The position numbers and the translations under genes were made by a program. Below the pieces are notes generated by a model. It saw only the letters and a program-made list of their open reading frames with translations. It searched no databases and was not told where the DNA came from. Below, in pieces: positions 40,343 through 50,123 of a stretch of DNA of 64,000 nucleotides (within the stretch, counting starts at the first letter, position 1; every line of letters begins with the position of its first letter). The DNA is from Cellvibrio sp. 79 (GTDB taxonomy: Bacteria > Pseudomonadota > Gammaproteobacteria > Pseudomonadales > Cellvibrionaceae), in assembly GCA_003056245.1 (NCBI GenBank), contig MVDH01000001.1, forward strand, positions 62,001-126,000, given 5' to 3'.

Positions 40343-41020
40343 ATGATGTTTATAATTTGTCGCCAGCTCTCAAAAGCTGGCGTTTTTTTTCTTGTTTTTA
40401 TTGCTTCAATCGCGGCTGCCACAGAGCATCCGTTGCGAAATGAATCACTGGCGCAAACCGAACAAGGGCGGCAATTGCTTAAATATCTGGTTAGTTGCGC
40501 ATTGCCGGAAACGGATGGTGTATTTGTTGTTGTCGACGGGAAAAGGTATGTCTTCCCCGGAAACCTGGGTTGGGTTCCTGACTGGATTGATCGTCCAATG
40601 ACTGTCGCAGAGAAGCGCAGAATGTCTGCATGTATCGCTGCACATACCAACTTTTTTGGAAAAACAGTGCGGATTTCAGTGCGTAGTGATAATCCGGCGG
40701 CACCGAAAGGTTTTCAAACAACGGCTGCTGAGCGCAAGAATTATTCTTTTTTTGAAGCCGGATTTTTTGGCAACCTTTTTGTATCAAATCCGGTAAGTTA
40801 TGTGTGTTTGGGGAATGATTTTGCAGAACGTGAAAAGCATTTGGAGAATTTGTATCGTGTTTGCTCTCTTGAGCATAAAAATGTAACAGGATTTAGTCGC
40901 TGTAACTTTAAAATTGTCGGGCTTTGTAAGGATAAGCCTTTTGTACAGGATGGCGTTGATTATTCCCGTGAAATTTTAAAGGTGTACTTGCCGGCTCCAT
41001 CACGAAGTAACGCAAAATAA
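40343..41020 (+). CDS. Secreted hypothetical protein, Cys-containing
   Basis: 225 aa with signal peptide 'MMFIICRQLSKAGVFFLVFIASIAAATEHP'; 4 nt after the LxLNG ORF stop. Confidence 0.75.
   Translation: MMFIICRQLSKAGVFFLVFIASIAAATEHPLRNESLAQTEQGRQLLKYLVSCALPETDGVFVVVDGKRYVFPGNLGWVPDWIDRPMTVAEKRRMSACIAAHTNFFGKTVRISVRSDNPAAPKGFQTTAAERKNYSFFEAGFFGNLFVSNPVSYVCLGNDFAEREKHLENLYRVCSLEHKNVTGFSRCNFKIVGLCKDKPFVQDGVDYSREILKVYLPAPSRSNAK
40361..40390 (+). terminator. Rho-independent terminator-like hairpin inside the 5' end of the 40343 CDS
   Basis: CGCCAGCT (40361-40368) CTCAAA AGCTGGCG (40375-40382) TTTTTTTT (40383-40390). Confidence 0.75.
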
Positions 41021-41074
41021 CTTTTACTATCCAGATGGCGGATTCCGTTAGATATAAATAATTATTTTTTTTCT

Positions 41075-41599
41075 ATGAAAAAACTAGCAGAAATAATGCA
41101 ATCCGATCATCCGAGAATGAATTTGTTATTCACAGTTTCTGCCCTGGATTTGCCGGATTGCTATATTGCTGCTGGCTTTATACGCAATATGGTATGGGAT
41201 TATTTGCACGGTTTTTCATGCACACCCTTGAGCGATGTTGATGTTATCTACTTTTCCCAAGCAGTTGTAAATGAGCAGGTTATACTTGCGCGATTATCAA
41301 AAGCTCATCCGGACATTAATTGGCAGGTAAAAAATCAAGCTTATATGCATATCCGAAATGGCGACCAGCCTTATTTGAACAGCGTTCATGCGATGGAATA
41401 TTGGCCGGAAATTGAAACGGCAATCGGTGTTCGATTGAGTCGGCAGGGTGAATTGGTTTTCGTATCTCCATTTGATCTTTCTACTATATTTGACGGCTTT
41501 ATTACCCATAATAAAAAGCGAAGCCAATCGATATTCATAAAACGGATTGAGCAAAAGCAGTGGTTGAAAATTTGGCCAAAGCTAGAGGTTAAATTTTAA
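41075..41599 (+). CDS. Nucleotidyltransferase-like protein (COG3575-type)
   Basis: 'DCYIAAGFIRNMVWDYLHGF...LSDVDVIYF' with D-x-D and 'PFDLSTIFDGFITHN'. Confidence 0.82.
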   Translation: MKKLAEIMQSDHPRMNLLFTVSALDLPDCYIAAGFIRNMVWDYLHGFSCTPLSDVDVIYFSQAVVNEQVILARLSKAHPDINWQVKNQAYMHIRNGDQPYLNSVHAMEYWPEIETAIGVRLSRQGELVFVSPFDLSTIFDGFITHNKKRSQSIFIKRIEQKQWLKIWPKLEVKF

Positions 41600-41863
41600 A
41601 ATTTAGCTGCGGATTGATATATAGCAACGGAAACGGAAGGTGACGATAGATCTACTCCTTTGCATAAAATCAGGTATGTAATTTTTTCGAAAGTAATTAT
41701 GTGGCTAAATATAAATACAAAATGTACTTATCTTCCTGATGGCATTTAAGCTCCCAAAAGAATGACCCCTGAATAACGGGATGCGTTTGCATAAAACTTT
41801 ATCGCCAATCCTGATGTCGGAGTCAATGTACTTTGTCAATCGACTTCACTGAGGATTTTTATA

Positions 41864-43228
41864 ATGAGTAATGTCGAAGCTATCCGTTTAATTAGACACA
41901 TTGCCCTTGGAATCATGATGTCAATTGCAGCGATAGATGTAGTTGCGCAAAGCAGCAGTTCTTCATCATCATTCGCCGGTTATGGCATCAGTCCGGTATT
42001 GCCAAAGCCGGAGAAAAAAATTCTTCCAACAGTAAATGTTGCACCCGCTAAGGGCTGGCCAGAAAACGCCCGGCCAACCCCGACAGCAGGGACAAGCGTA
42101 AATATTTTTGCGAAGGATTTGCAGCATCCGCGGTGGTTATATTTGTTACCCAATGGTGACGTTCTTGTTGCTGAAACCAATGCACCGCCACGGCCGGAAG
42201 ATAACAAAGGCTTACGCGGCTGGTTTACGGGGTTGTTTATGAAGAAAGCCGGTTCAACAGGTGAAAGTGCCAATCGTATTACCTTGTTGCGTGATACGGA
42301 TAATGACGGCATTGCTGATTTTCGTTCGTCATTACTGGAAGGGTTGAACTCTCCTTTCGGCATTGCATTGGTGAGTGATGACGTGGCTGGCAGAAATGAT
42401 TTGTATGTCGCCAATACCGATGCGATTGTGCATTTTGAATATAATTCAGGTGATACGAAAATAAATACACCAGGAACCCGCTTGGTGGATTTGCCTGCGG
42501 GTCCGATTAATCATCATTGGACTAAAAATATTATTGCAAGTATTGATGGCAAAACGTTATACGCAACAGTGGGCTCCAATAGTAATGTTGGCGAAGCGGG
42601 GATGGCTGCGGAGGAAGACCGTGCAGCAATATTGGCAATTGATATTCGCACTGGCAAGCACGAAATTTTTGCTTCCGGATTGCGTAATCCCAATGGCCTT
42701 GCATGGCATCCGCACACTGGAGAACTATGGACCGTGGTAAATGAACGCGATGAATTAGGTAATGATCTGGTGCCTGACTATTTAACGTCGGTTAAACAGG
42801 GTGGATTTTACGGCTGGCCCTATAGTTATTTTGGGCAGCATGTTGATGAAAGAGTCAAACCACAACAACCGGAATTGGTGCGGCGTGCCATTGTGCCGGA
42901 TTATGCATTAGGTGCGCATACGGCATCATTGGGGTTAGCGTGGTCTGCAGGTAACAGTTTGCCGCCGCAGTTCGCGCAGGGAATGTTTATCGGCCAACAC
43001 GGTTCATGGAACCGTAAACCCCATAGTGGTTATAAAGTGATTTTTATTCCTTTCGAAAACGGTAAGCCTTCCGATGTGCCGCCTGTGGATGTTCTCAGTG
43101 GTTTTTTAAGTGAAGATGGCGATGCATATGGTCGCCCGGTTGGTGTCATTCTGGACAGCAAAGGCGCCTTGCTTGTTGCTGATGATGTTGGCAATGTTAT
43201 TTGGCGAGTAAGCTCCGTGTCACCTTGA
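41864..43228 (+). CDS. PQQ-dependent sorbosone dehydrogenase-like protein, secreted
   Basis: Signal peptide, short Ser tract, '[28 protein letters not shown]', '[37 protein letters not shown]', '[23 protein letters not shown]'. Confidence 0.9.
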   Translation: MSNVEAIRLIRHIALGIMMSIAAIDVVAQSSSSSSSFAGYGISPVLPKPEKKILPTVNVAPAKGWPENARPTPTAGTSVNIFAKDLQHPRWLYLLPNGDVLVAETNAPPRPEDNKGLRGWFTGLFMKKAGSTGESANRITLLRDTDNDGIADFRSSLLEGLNSPFGIALVSDDVAGRNDLYVANTDAIVHFEYNSGDTKINTPGTRLVDLPAGPINHHWTKNIIASIDGKTLYATVGSNSNVGEAGMAAEEDRAAILAIDIRTGKHEIFASGLRNPNGLAWHPHTGELWTVVNERDELGNDLVPDYLTSVKQGGFYGWPYSYFGQHVDERVKPQQPELVRRAIVPDYALGAHTASLGLAWSAGNSLPPQFAQGMFIGQHGSWNRKPHSGYKVIFIPFENGKPSDVPPVDVLSGFLSEDGDAYGRPVGVILDSKGALLVADDVGNVIWRVSSVSP

Positions 43229-43277
43229 TTGCTAATTATTTTTAATGGGTTTACTGAAACGAAATTTTTATACATTG

Positions 43278-43306
43278 AAAGCCGACAAAAGTCGGCTTTT
43301 ATTTTT
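43278..43306 (+). terminator. Rho-independent terminator
   Basis: AAAGCCGAC aaaa GTCGGCTTTtattttt. Confidence 0.85.
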
Positions 43307-43577
43307 ATAAGGCTTTATTTCTATCGCATTGAAATTTTTTCAAAAACGTAGAGTTTAATATCGAAAAAATAAATTTATTTGCAGTAGTCGCCCCTAATGC
43401 CATATTAAATTTATAAATGTCGTATGCGGGTTATTTTTGATGAACTAACAGATTTCCATTTGGTCATGATTATGTGACTTAAAAATCGCGTATTAATCAG
43501 GCGTGTATGTTTGATTGTTTTTGAACTTTGAGCATCACAGCTTGAAACATAAACTGATAAATAGGAAAGGTGTTCTT

Positions 43578-44009
43578 ATGAGCTATGAAACCCGTGATAC
43601 TTATGGCATTTATAAAACCAATCTTGTTCGCGATGATAGTGCAGGTCCCGGACCGCGCTTGATGGGCGCGGATACCTTGATTGGGAACGATGTTTACAAC
43701 CGCGCAGAAGAAGATCTTGGTGATATCAAGGAAATTATGCTTGATGTGGCTAGCGGTACTATTTCTTACGCTGTGTTGTCTTTTGGTTCATTCCTTGGCT
43801 TTGGCGAGAAATTATTTGCGGTGCCCTGGAGTGCATTGACGCTTGATACTATTAACAAGCGTTTCATTCTGGATATCGATAAACAGCGCCTGGAAAATGC
43901 GCCGGGTTTTGATAAGGATAATTGGCCTGATATGGCGGATGAGACTTGGGCGAGAAGCGTCCATAATTATTATGGAAGCCAATATCGGGATTTGAATATC
44001 AATAATTAA
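43578..44009 (+). CDS. PRC-barrel domain protein
   Basis: 'LMGADTLIGNDVYNRAEEDLGDIKEIMLDVASGTISYAVLSFGSFLGFGEKLFAVPWSAL'; ATG 43578 after AGGAAAGG. Confidence 0.9.
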   Translation: MSYETRDTYGIYKTNLVRDDSAGPGPRLMGADTLIGNDVYNRAEEDLGDIKEIMLDVASGTISYAVLSFGSFLGFGEKLFAVPWSALTLDTINKRFILDIDKQRLENAPGFDKDNWPDMADETWARSVHNYYGSQYRDLNINN

Positions 44010-44043
44010 CGATAAAATATAAGCAGGATGCATTACTTTCCGC

Positions 44044-44079
44044 AAAAAATAAAGATGGATGTTTCCATCTTTATTTTTT
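44044..44079. terminator. Bidirectional rho-independent terminator
   Basis: AAAAAATAAAGATGGA tgtt TCCATCTTTATTTTTT. Confidence 0.88.
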
Positions 44080-44151
44080 TTGCAATTTACTTTCATGCCG
44101 AGTCTGCCTCATATTATTACTTTCCTGCCTATATAATTAAGCAAGCCTTTA

Positions 44152-44394
44152 TTAAAGCATGACCCCATCAGCATAAATAACTCTCCCGAAACTGGTGATT
44201 TCAGAGATTTGATCGAGCATTCTTTCTGCTGACATTTCGGCATCTTGTTCGCAGCCAAAATTGGGATCAATAACCCACAATATGTGGGCAAGACCATCTA
44301 CGTTTTTTCGCTGATAACCAATAATTCCCGCATACCCCAAACGGTATTTCATTGCATCGGTCCAGGCGATGTGGTGTTCAAATTCCTTAACCAT
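44152..44394 (-). CDS. Hypothetical small protein
   Basis: 80 aa 'MVKEFEHHIAWTDAMKYRLGYAGIIGYQRKNVDGLAHILWVIDPNFGCEQDAEMSAERMLDQISEITSFGRVIYADGVML', balanced composition. Confidence 0.45.
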   Translation of the reverse strand: MVKEFEHHIAWTDAMKYRLGYAGIIGYQRKNVDGLAHILWVIDPNFGCEQDAEMSAERMLDQISEITSFGRVIYADGVML

Positions 44395-44714
44395 AATATG
44401 CGGCCCTCATTAATATTGCATTCATTCTCAGGCTTTAGAGGGCTATATAAGCGACTGGTTCAGGTATTTTTTAGCGTGATAATTTTTCAAACCGAAAATT
44501 CGTTTATCGTCTTGTCTATTCCAAAACGGTTATTTTGCGCGTCGCTAATCAACCACCAACAGACAGATGTTCTAGTTTGAATAATGGAAGGGGCGGTGTT
44601 GTTTGTTGAATTAATTTTATTGTCGTTTGGTACGGTGCTGTATTGCCGTAGAAATTATTTGCATGAATTAAAAAAGCAGTTATGAGCCAGCAGCTCATAA
44701 CTGCATCATAAACA

Positions 44715-46202
44715 TTATTGAATGAGTTCCACTTTGATTGAATGTACATTGTCATTCAATGCGCCTACATATGAAATGTCGGATGTATATTGCACACCGG
44801 CACCGGAAAGATCGCTGCTGGTATAGAGCGTTACGCGATAGCCTGCGGGTACAGTTATCGATGACACACCCGAGTTAGCACTGTTTGGATCAAACCAGGA
44901 ACCGGGCGCGCCGCGTACCGTTAAATCGGACGGGCGATATTCACCTACATCCAGCTTGAGTGCCAAACCACCAAAATTCGCGTGCTCATAAACAACAATT
45001 CCTTGCGTTGCAGGTAGTGGAGCTGGTTGTTCATTATAAAGTGCACCTTTTTCAACTGAATAGAAATACCATAGGTGGTCTACGTCATAACCTGTCCATT
45101 GCACCCAAATATTGTTGGTGTATTGTCCACTGCGAAGTAATTGATCCAATTGATCGACGCGAGAACTGCCTCCACCGGCATAATTAGCTTCAATCCATTG
45201 CAGGAAGCTCGCTGCCACGCCGTAACCATTCGAATAGTGTTGTCCATAGCGATATTGCTGCAATGACCAGCCAATGTTACTCAAACCATATTCGTTTCGT
45301 ACAAAATCGGCGATCCCTTCCGTTAACCAACCGGGAACATTTCCAAACGAATATCCCTGAATAATATGCATGCCTTCGTGCACCATAATATCGGTGTCGT
45401 GCGGGTTATTCAGCATCCATTGCCTTTGCACGGTGATGCGATCACCACCGGCGTAGGCGGGGGGATCAATATCGCGTATATCCAGATATACCGTTTGCGG
45501 TGCATTTTGATTAAAGCGTGCAAATAATTGCGGGTACACGGTGTGAAATGTGCACACCAAATTATTCAGGGTGTCATTGTTAAATGCACCTTCAACACTG
45601 ACGACCAGATTAATATTGCTTTGGCATCCACTCACTGGCTGACCGGAAAAACGTAAATTATCAACAATGACGGCGTTGCTGGTGGTGGGCACACTCAGCA
45701 CCAGTTTAATCACCAGATCAGAATAATTTTGCTTCAATGCTGTTTCGATATTGGCGGGAATAGGGATGGTTAGTTTGTGAAAGGTATTTGCGGATAAGTT
45801 CGACAGATTTGCAGAACCTACCCATGTGCTATAAAAACCGAGTGTTGGGCTTGAAACAGAAAGTTGAACTTGGCCCCAGGAAAATACTGCTGGAAGTTGA
45901 ACATCAATTTCAAACTCCTGCGAAACATTTGACAATGTGGATAATGGCGCAGAACTTAATTGCACATAGGAAAAATTGCCAATGGCTATAGCATTGTTTC
46001 CTTGTGAATGTACATTTGTACTCGCCACAGTTCCTGCATTAGCTGACCAATATTGAGTGGATTCAAAACCCAATATATCGGTTTGGGTTTGCGCTGTTAC
46101 AACGGGTGTCAGGCCAGTTGTGAGCACTAAACCCAATAATGATTTTAATAATCGATTTTTTGAAAATAACTTGCGAATGGGGTAAATCATACCGCTCTCC
46201 AT
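44715..46202 (-). CDS. Secreted BSP-family (plant basic secretory protein-like) putative metallopeptidase with C-terminal beta/gamma-crystallin-like domain
   Basis: 'DIMVHEGMHIIQGYSFGNVPGWLTEGIADFVRNEYG' zinc-peptidase-like motif; C-terminus 'IVVYEHANFGGLALKLDVGEYRPSDL'. Confidence 0.8.
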   Translation of the reverse strand: MESGMIYPIRKLFSKNRLLKSLLGLVLTTGLTPVVTAQTQTDILGFESTQYWSANAGTVASTNVHSQGNNAIAIGNFSYVQLSSAPLSTLSNVSQEFEIDVQLPAVFSWGQVQLSVSSPTLGFYSTWVGSANLSNLSANTFHKLTIPIPANIETALKQNYSDLVIKLVLSVPTTSNAVIVDNLRFSGQPVSGCQSNINLVVSVEGAFNNDTLNNLVCTFHTVYPQLFARFNQNAPQTVYLDIRDIDPPAYAGGDRITVQRQWMLNNPHDTDIMVHEGMHIIQGYSFGNVPGWLTEGIADFVRNEYGLSNIGWSLQQYRYGQHYSNGYGVAASFLQWIEANYAGGGSSRVDQLDQLLRSGQYTNNIWVQWTGYDVDHLWYFYSVEKGALYNEQPAPLPATQGIVVYEHANFGGLALKLDVGEYRPSDLTVRGAPGSWFDPNSANSGVSSITVPAGYRVTLYTSSDLSGAGVQYTSDISYVGALNDNVHSIKVELIQ

Positions 46203-46523
46203 TGTTCACATATTAGTTACTAATAAGATATTAATTATGTGCCGTGCGCGGAGAAAACTCCGTTTAACGGGCGGGAGTGATAATCGGATAGCTGTGTGAC
46301 AAAGAGAAGATTAAAAATAAGGTAATAAAAAATTTTGTCGGCTTAATTTGTGTGTGATGTATTTATTTTGAACTGTTTTTTTTCAAGTGTTTTTTTGCGC
46401 AGATGAGAATCACAAAAATACAAAATTTTACAAAGGTCACATTAATAAAAATCGGCAGGATTATTTGTGATGGGGATACGCAACTAAGCGGTGTAAATCG
46501 AGGAAAGATTGGACTAAAAGACG

Positions 46524-46790
46524 TTATCGCAATTGACTATCTTTACTGCCCCGGCGATTGATTGGGGAGTAAATTGTCTCTTCCCTGTCATGTTCTTCCT
46601 GGCATTTCATGCACAAGCGAACACCGGGAATCGCTTTCCTGCGACCTTCCGGAATAGGCGCTTCGCACTCTTCACAATATGAAAGGCTTTCTCCTTCGGG
46701 AATACGACTACGTGCTTGTTGCACTGCATCTTCAATACTGGCGTCTATCTGATCCTGGACTGCGCCGTCACGTGTCCAACCACCGGCCAT
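46524..46790 (-). CDS. DksA/TraR C4-type zinc-finger protein (YbiI-like)
   Basis: 'YCEECEAPIPEGRRKAIPGVRLCMKCQEEHD'. Confidence 0.9.
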   Translation of the reverse strand: MAGGWTRDGAVQDQIDASIEDAVQQARSRIPEGESLSYCEECEAPIPEGRRKAIPGVRLCMKCQEEHDREETIYSPINRRGSKDSQLR

Positions 46791-47009
46791 AGGATAATCC
46801 TCAATAAACTTAAATCTATTCGTGATAATTTATGAAAGGCTAGCACCTGTCATATAAATTGGGTTGCTGGCATGAATTAAAGTTCAACCCGATTTTATTT
46901 AGGGGGAAAAGGTGAGAGCGGCGACGTATTTGCGGCAAGAGGGAATTTAACGTAGTGGCTTCCCTCAAAGAATTCTCTTCCCGTATCTCCCTTTATAAGG
47001 CGGTTGCTG

Positions 47010-48827
47010 ATGAAATATATTCCCTCTTTATTAATAGCATTCGGTGCCACAAGTCTTTTGGCGACGCAAACTTCTGCATTTGACCACGCGCACAAAAATC
47101 CTCAGGAATCCCAAAGTGTTCGGATTGTCGGTCATGTATTGAAGCCTGAGCCGATAGCAAGTAAACATTTGCTAAAAAAATTAGCTGTACCCAAAGGTTT
47201 TGAAGTAAATGTTTTCGCTAAAAACCTAATTAACCCGCGCATGATTGCCGTTGCCGATAATGGTGTTGTGTATGTTACGCGCCGTGAAGTGGGCGATGTA
47301 ATCAGGCTGGTTGATGCAAATAACGATGGTGTTGCTGAACAGCAGGATGTTGTCGCTAATCGCCCCGGTATGCACGGTATTGCGATTGCAGGCGATAAGG
47401 TTTTTCTCGCTACCGTTAATGATGTCTATTCCACTGGATTGGATGCGGACGGAAAATTCGGACCATTGATTCGTATTGTTGATGACTTGCCCGATGGTGG
47501 CCAGCATCCGAACCGTACGCTTGCTGTCGGGCCAGATGGAAAATTATATGTATCAGTAGGGTCTACATGTAATGCTTGTGATGAAACCAATCCCGAAAGT
47601 GCAACTTTATTACAAATGAATATTGACGGTACCGGGCGAAAAATTTTTGCATCCGGCTTGCGTAATACTATCGGTTTTGATTTTGAGCCGGGAACCGGTG
47701 AAATTTTCGGGATGGATCATGGAATTGATTGGCTCGGTGATAATGAACAATACGAAGAATTAAACCATCTTGTGAAGGGTAAACAATATGGCTGGCCGTA
47801 TATTTACGGTGACGGAAAATTTAATCCGCAAGATGAACCACCTGGCGATATTACTTTGCAAGAGTGGGCGGCGCGAAGTGTTGATCCTTTAGGCTTTTAC
47901 ACGCCGCATGCGGCACCGATGCAAATGACATTTTATACCGGCACACAATTTCCGGCGGAGTATTACGGCGATGCATTTATTGCTATGCGCGGTTCGTGGA
48001 ACAGGAAACCACCGGCGGGTTATGAGGTGGTGCGCATTCAATTTGCGGGTGGCAAGCCGGTTAAGTTTGAACCGTTTATGCAAGGATTCTTATCGCGCAA
48101 AGGTGAACGCTGGGTTCATCACGGTAGAATTTCCGGACTTGCGCAAGCGAAAGACGGGGCTTTGTTAGTTGCAGATGACACTAATGGAATTATTTATCGC
48201 ATCGCTTATACAGGAACAAAAAAAAGGACGGAACCACTCGGTCCGCCAACAAATTCATTCAATGTTGATGTGCGTATTACCAATGCAGATTCTCCTCCTC
48301 CTGATGATGTGCATACTCAGAATCTAGCTATGCATTTGTTAAACGGTGCAGGCGTTACATTGGATATTTCATCTCCTGCATTTCAAGCAGGGGCTCCGAT
48401 TCCTCCGTTATTTGCATTGGAGGGTGAAAATATTTCACCTCCACTAGTGTGGAGCAAAGGACCTGAAGGAACAAAAAGTTATGCAATTATTATGGAAGAT
48501 CCGGATGTAGCGCAGAATCCCCCATTCGTTCACTGGTTGTTATTTAACTTGCCGGCCGATGTAGTGAGTTTGCCACAAGGTATTCCGCCGCTGCCTGAGC
48601 TGGCAAAACCTGATGGTGCGTTACAAGGTAAAAATGATCGTGGTTCTATTGGATACATTGGTCCAAATCCCCCAACGCAAGATTCAGCTCATCATTACTA
48701 CTTTCAAATATTTGCACTGGATAAAAAATTAAATTTACCTGTCGGGACAACGCGTGAAGAATTGCTAGCGGCGATGCAAGGGCATGTATTGGCGAATGGT
48801 TTTATCATTGGCACCTATGATCGATAA
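47010..48827 (+). CDS. PQQ-dependent sorbosone dehydrogenase-like domain fused to a PEBP (YbhB/YbcL-like) domain
   Basis: N-terminal 'KGFEVNVFAKNLINPRMIAVADNGVVYVTRREVGDVIRLVD', 'FIAMRGSWNRKPPAGYEVVRIQF'; C-terminal 'ISSPAFQAGAPIPPLFALEGENISPPLVWSKGPEGTKSYAIIMEDPD...FVHWLLFNLPADV...HHYYFQIFALD'. Confidence 0.92.
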   Translation: MKYIPSLLIAFGATSLLATQTSAFDHAHKNPQESQSVRIVGHVLKPEPIASKHLLKKLAVPKGFEVNVFAKNLINPRMIAVADNGVVYVTRREVGDVIRLVDANNDGVAEQQDVVANRPGMHGIAIAGDKVFLATVNDVYSTGLDADGKFGPLIRIVDDLPDGGQHPNRTLAVGPDGKLYVSVGSTCNACDETNPESATLLQMNIDGTGRKIFASGLRNTIGFDFEPGTGEIFGMDHGIDWLGDNEQYEELNHLVKGKQYGWPYIYGDGKFNPQDEPPGDITLQEWAARSVDPLGFYTPHAAPMQMTFYTGTQFPAEYYGDAFIAMRGSWNRKPPAGYEVVRIQFAGGKPVKFEPFMQGFLSRKGERWVHHGRISGLAQAKDGALLVADDTNGIIYRIAYTGTKKRTEPLGPPTNSFNVDVRITNADSPPPDDVHTQNLAMHLLNGAGVTLDISSPAFQAGAPIPPLFALEGENISPPLVWSKGPEGTKSYAIIMEDPDVAQNPPFVHWLLFNLPADVVSLPQGIPPLPELAKPDGALQGKNDRGSIGYIGPNPPTQDSAHHYYFQIFALDKKLNLPVGTTREELLAAMQGHVLANGFIIGTYDR

Positions 48828-48870
48828 CATGATGATCGATAACCTGTAAAAAATTAAAATCAGAAATAAG

Positions 48871-48897
48871 AAACGGCAACTCGCGTTGCCGTTTTTT
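48871..48897. terminator. Rho-independent terminator between convergent genes
   Basis: AAACGGCAAC tcgc GTTGCCGTTTtttt. Confidence 0.88.
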
Positions 48898-48929
48898 TGG
48901 TTATGTAAAATCCTTTTTGCCATTAATTT

Positions 48930-50123
48930 TTATTGGCAGCTGCGAACCAGAGCCCATGCATTAGTCCATGCCCAACCTGTGCCTGGTGCATAAGCTCCGC
49001 CTTGTGAACACCAGCCACTTACGGTGCAACGATATTCACTACCACCATTTTGTACCAGCGCATTATTCGCATAACTTGCGCCGCTAACGTACGCAGGTGA
49101 TGTGCAATTACCGGTAGAAACAGATGATGATGAACGGGAGCTGCTGGTTGCTACAACCGATGAGTTTGCAACGCTGGAAGAAACGCTTGAACCACCTTCG
49201 CTACATGCACCTAAATCCAACCAGTAGTTGTATTGGCCGGAAGTGAGTGCCGGGTCATTACCTTGCGTCCAATAGTTTGCAGAGTAGCGACGATTATTGT
49301 GTTGAACTTGTTGTGGTGCTGTGTACGAGGTGTTTGCATTCCAGGTTGGTAAACCGGCGCAAGTATTATTGGAAATACTTGAGCTGGTGGTTGTTGTGCT
49401 TGAAGTCGTAGCGGTTGAAGAACTTGATACTGCTACTGAAGACGAACTGGTTGATGGACCGTAAACCACGTCGATACATTGATAGAAAGCTTCCGGTGCA
49501 TCAGCGACGGGATCGCGTTGCCAAATACTAAAAACAATATGGCGACCAGTGCGTTGCGGTAAATTCACAACATGCGTGGATGTTTGTTCGCGATCTGCAG
49601 GTGCTGATTGATGGATTTGTTCAAGGTCAGACCACTTCAATGGTGCTGCGCCTGGATTAAATCCTTGCTTGGTAATGTAATAGCGGAAGTATTTGGTTTT
49701 GTGTGCGGCAGTATTGGTCCAGATGAATGGACGTGGGCCTGCGCTAACGCTTGTTGCACCCCAATCATTACGGGCAAGGTTTAATCCGTTCATGCTACCA
49801 ATATTAGCGCCGCATAATTTGCCATCGGGAATCAGGTTTTGGTGATTGTCGTTAGCACCGCCAATACCAATTGATTGTGGTTCATATTGACTTGAATTAC
49901 CGGCTGCAGAAGCAGCGACACACGCAGGAGAACTGCCGCCGCCTTGTGCTGATGTACACAGGAATGCACGGCTTTTGGGGCTGGAAACATAGCCGTGTGC
50001 ACTCACTTCTACTGCGCTTATCAAAGCTGCAGCACCAAATAATGCAGACAAACCAAGTGCTTTAAATGATTGAACACGCGAAACGGGTTGATTATTAGTT
50101 ATGGCCACTTTCACTCTCCACAT
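48930..50123 (-). CDS. Lytic polysaccharide monooxygenase AA10 - Ser linker - CBM5-like - Ser linker - CBM73-like
   Basis: Mature N-terminus 'HGYVSSPKSRAFLC'; 'CAGLPTWNANTSYTAPQQVQHNNRRYSANYWTQGNDP' CBM5/12-like; C-terminal 'CTSPAYVSGASYANNALVQNGGSEYRCTVSGWCSQGGAYAPGTGWAWTNAW'. Same order as I recall for Cellvibrio japonicus LPMO10A. Confidence 0.92.
   Translation of the reverse strand: MWRVKVAITNNQPVSRVQSFKALGLSALFGAAALISAVEVSAHGYVSSPKSRAFLCTSAQGGGSSPACVAASAAGNSSQYEPQSIGIGGANDNHQNLIPDGKLCGANIGSMNGLNLARNDWGATSVSAGPRPFIWTNTAAHKTKYFRYYITKQGFNPGAAPLKWSDLEQIHQSAPADREQTSTHVVNLPQRTGRHIVFSIWQRDPVADAPEAFYQCIDVVYGPSTSSSSVAVSSSSTATTSSTTTTSSSISNNTCAGLPTWNANTSYTAPQQVQHNNRRYSANYWTQGNDPALTSGQYNYWLDLGACSEGGSSVSSSVANSSVVATSSSRSSSSVSTGNCTSPAYVSGASYANNALVQNGGSEYRCTVSGWCSQGGAYAPGTGWAWTNAWALVRSCQ

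Noticed and set aside
40343-40390. Idea that the whole LxLNG/40343 pair is a RiPP precursor with its enzyme
   Set aside because: The partner shows a signal peptide and no recognisable RiPP-modifying enzyme motif, and the repeats follow a Sec-type signal peptide rather than a leader peptide.
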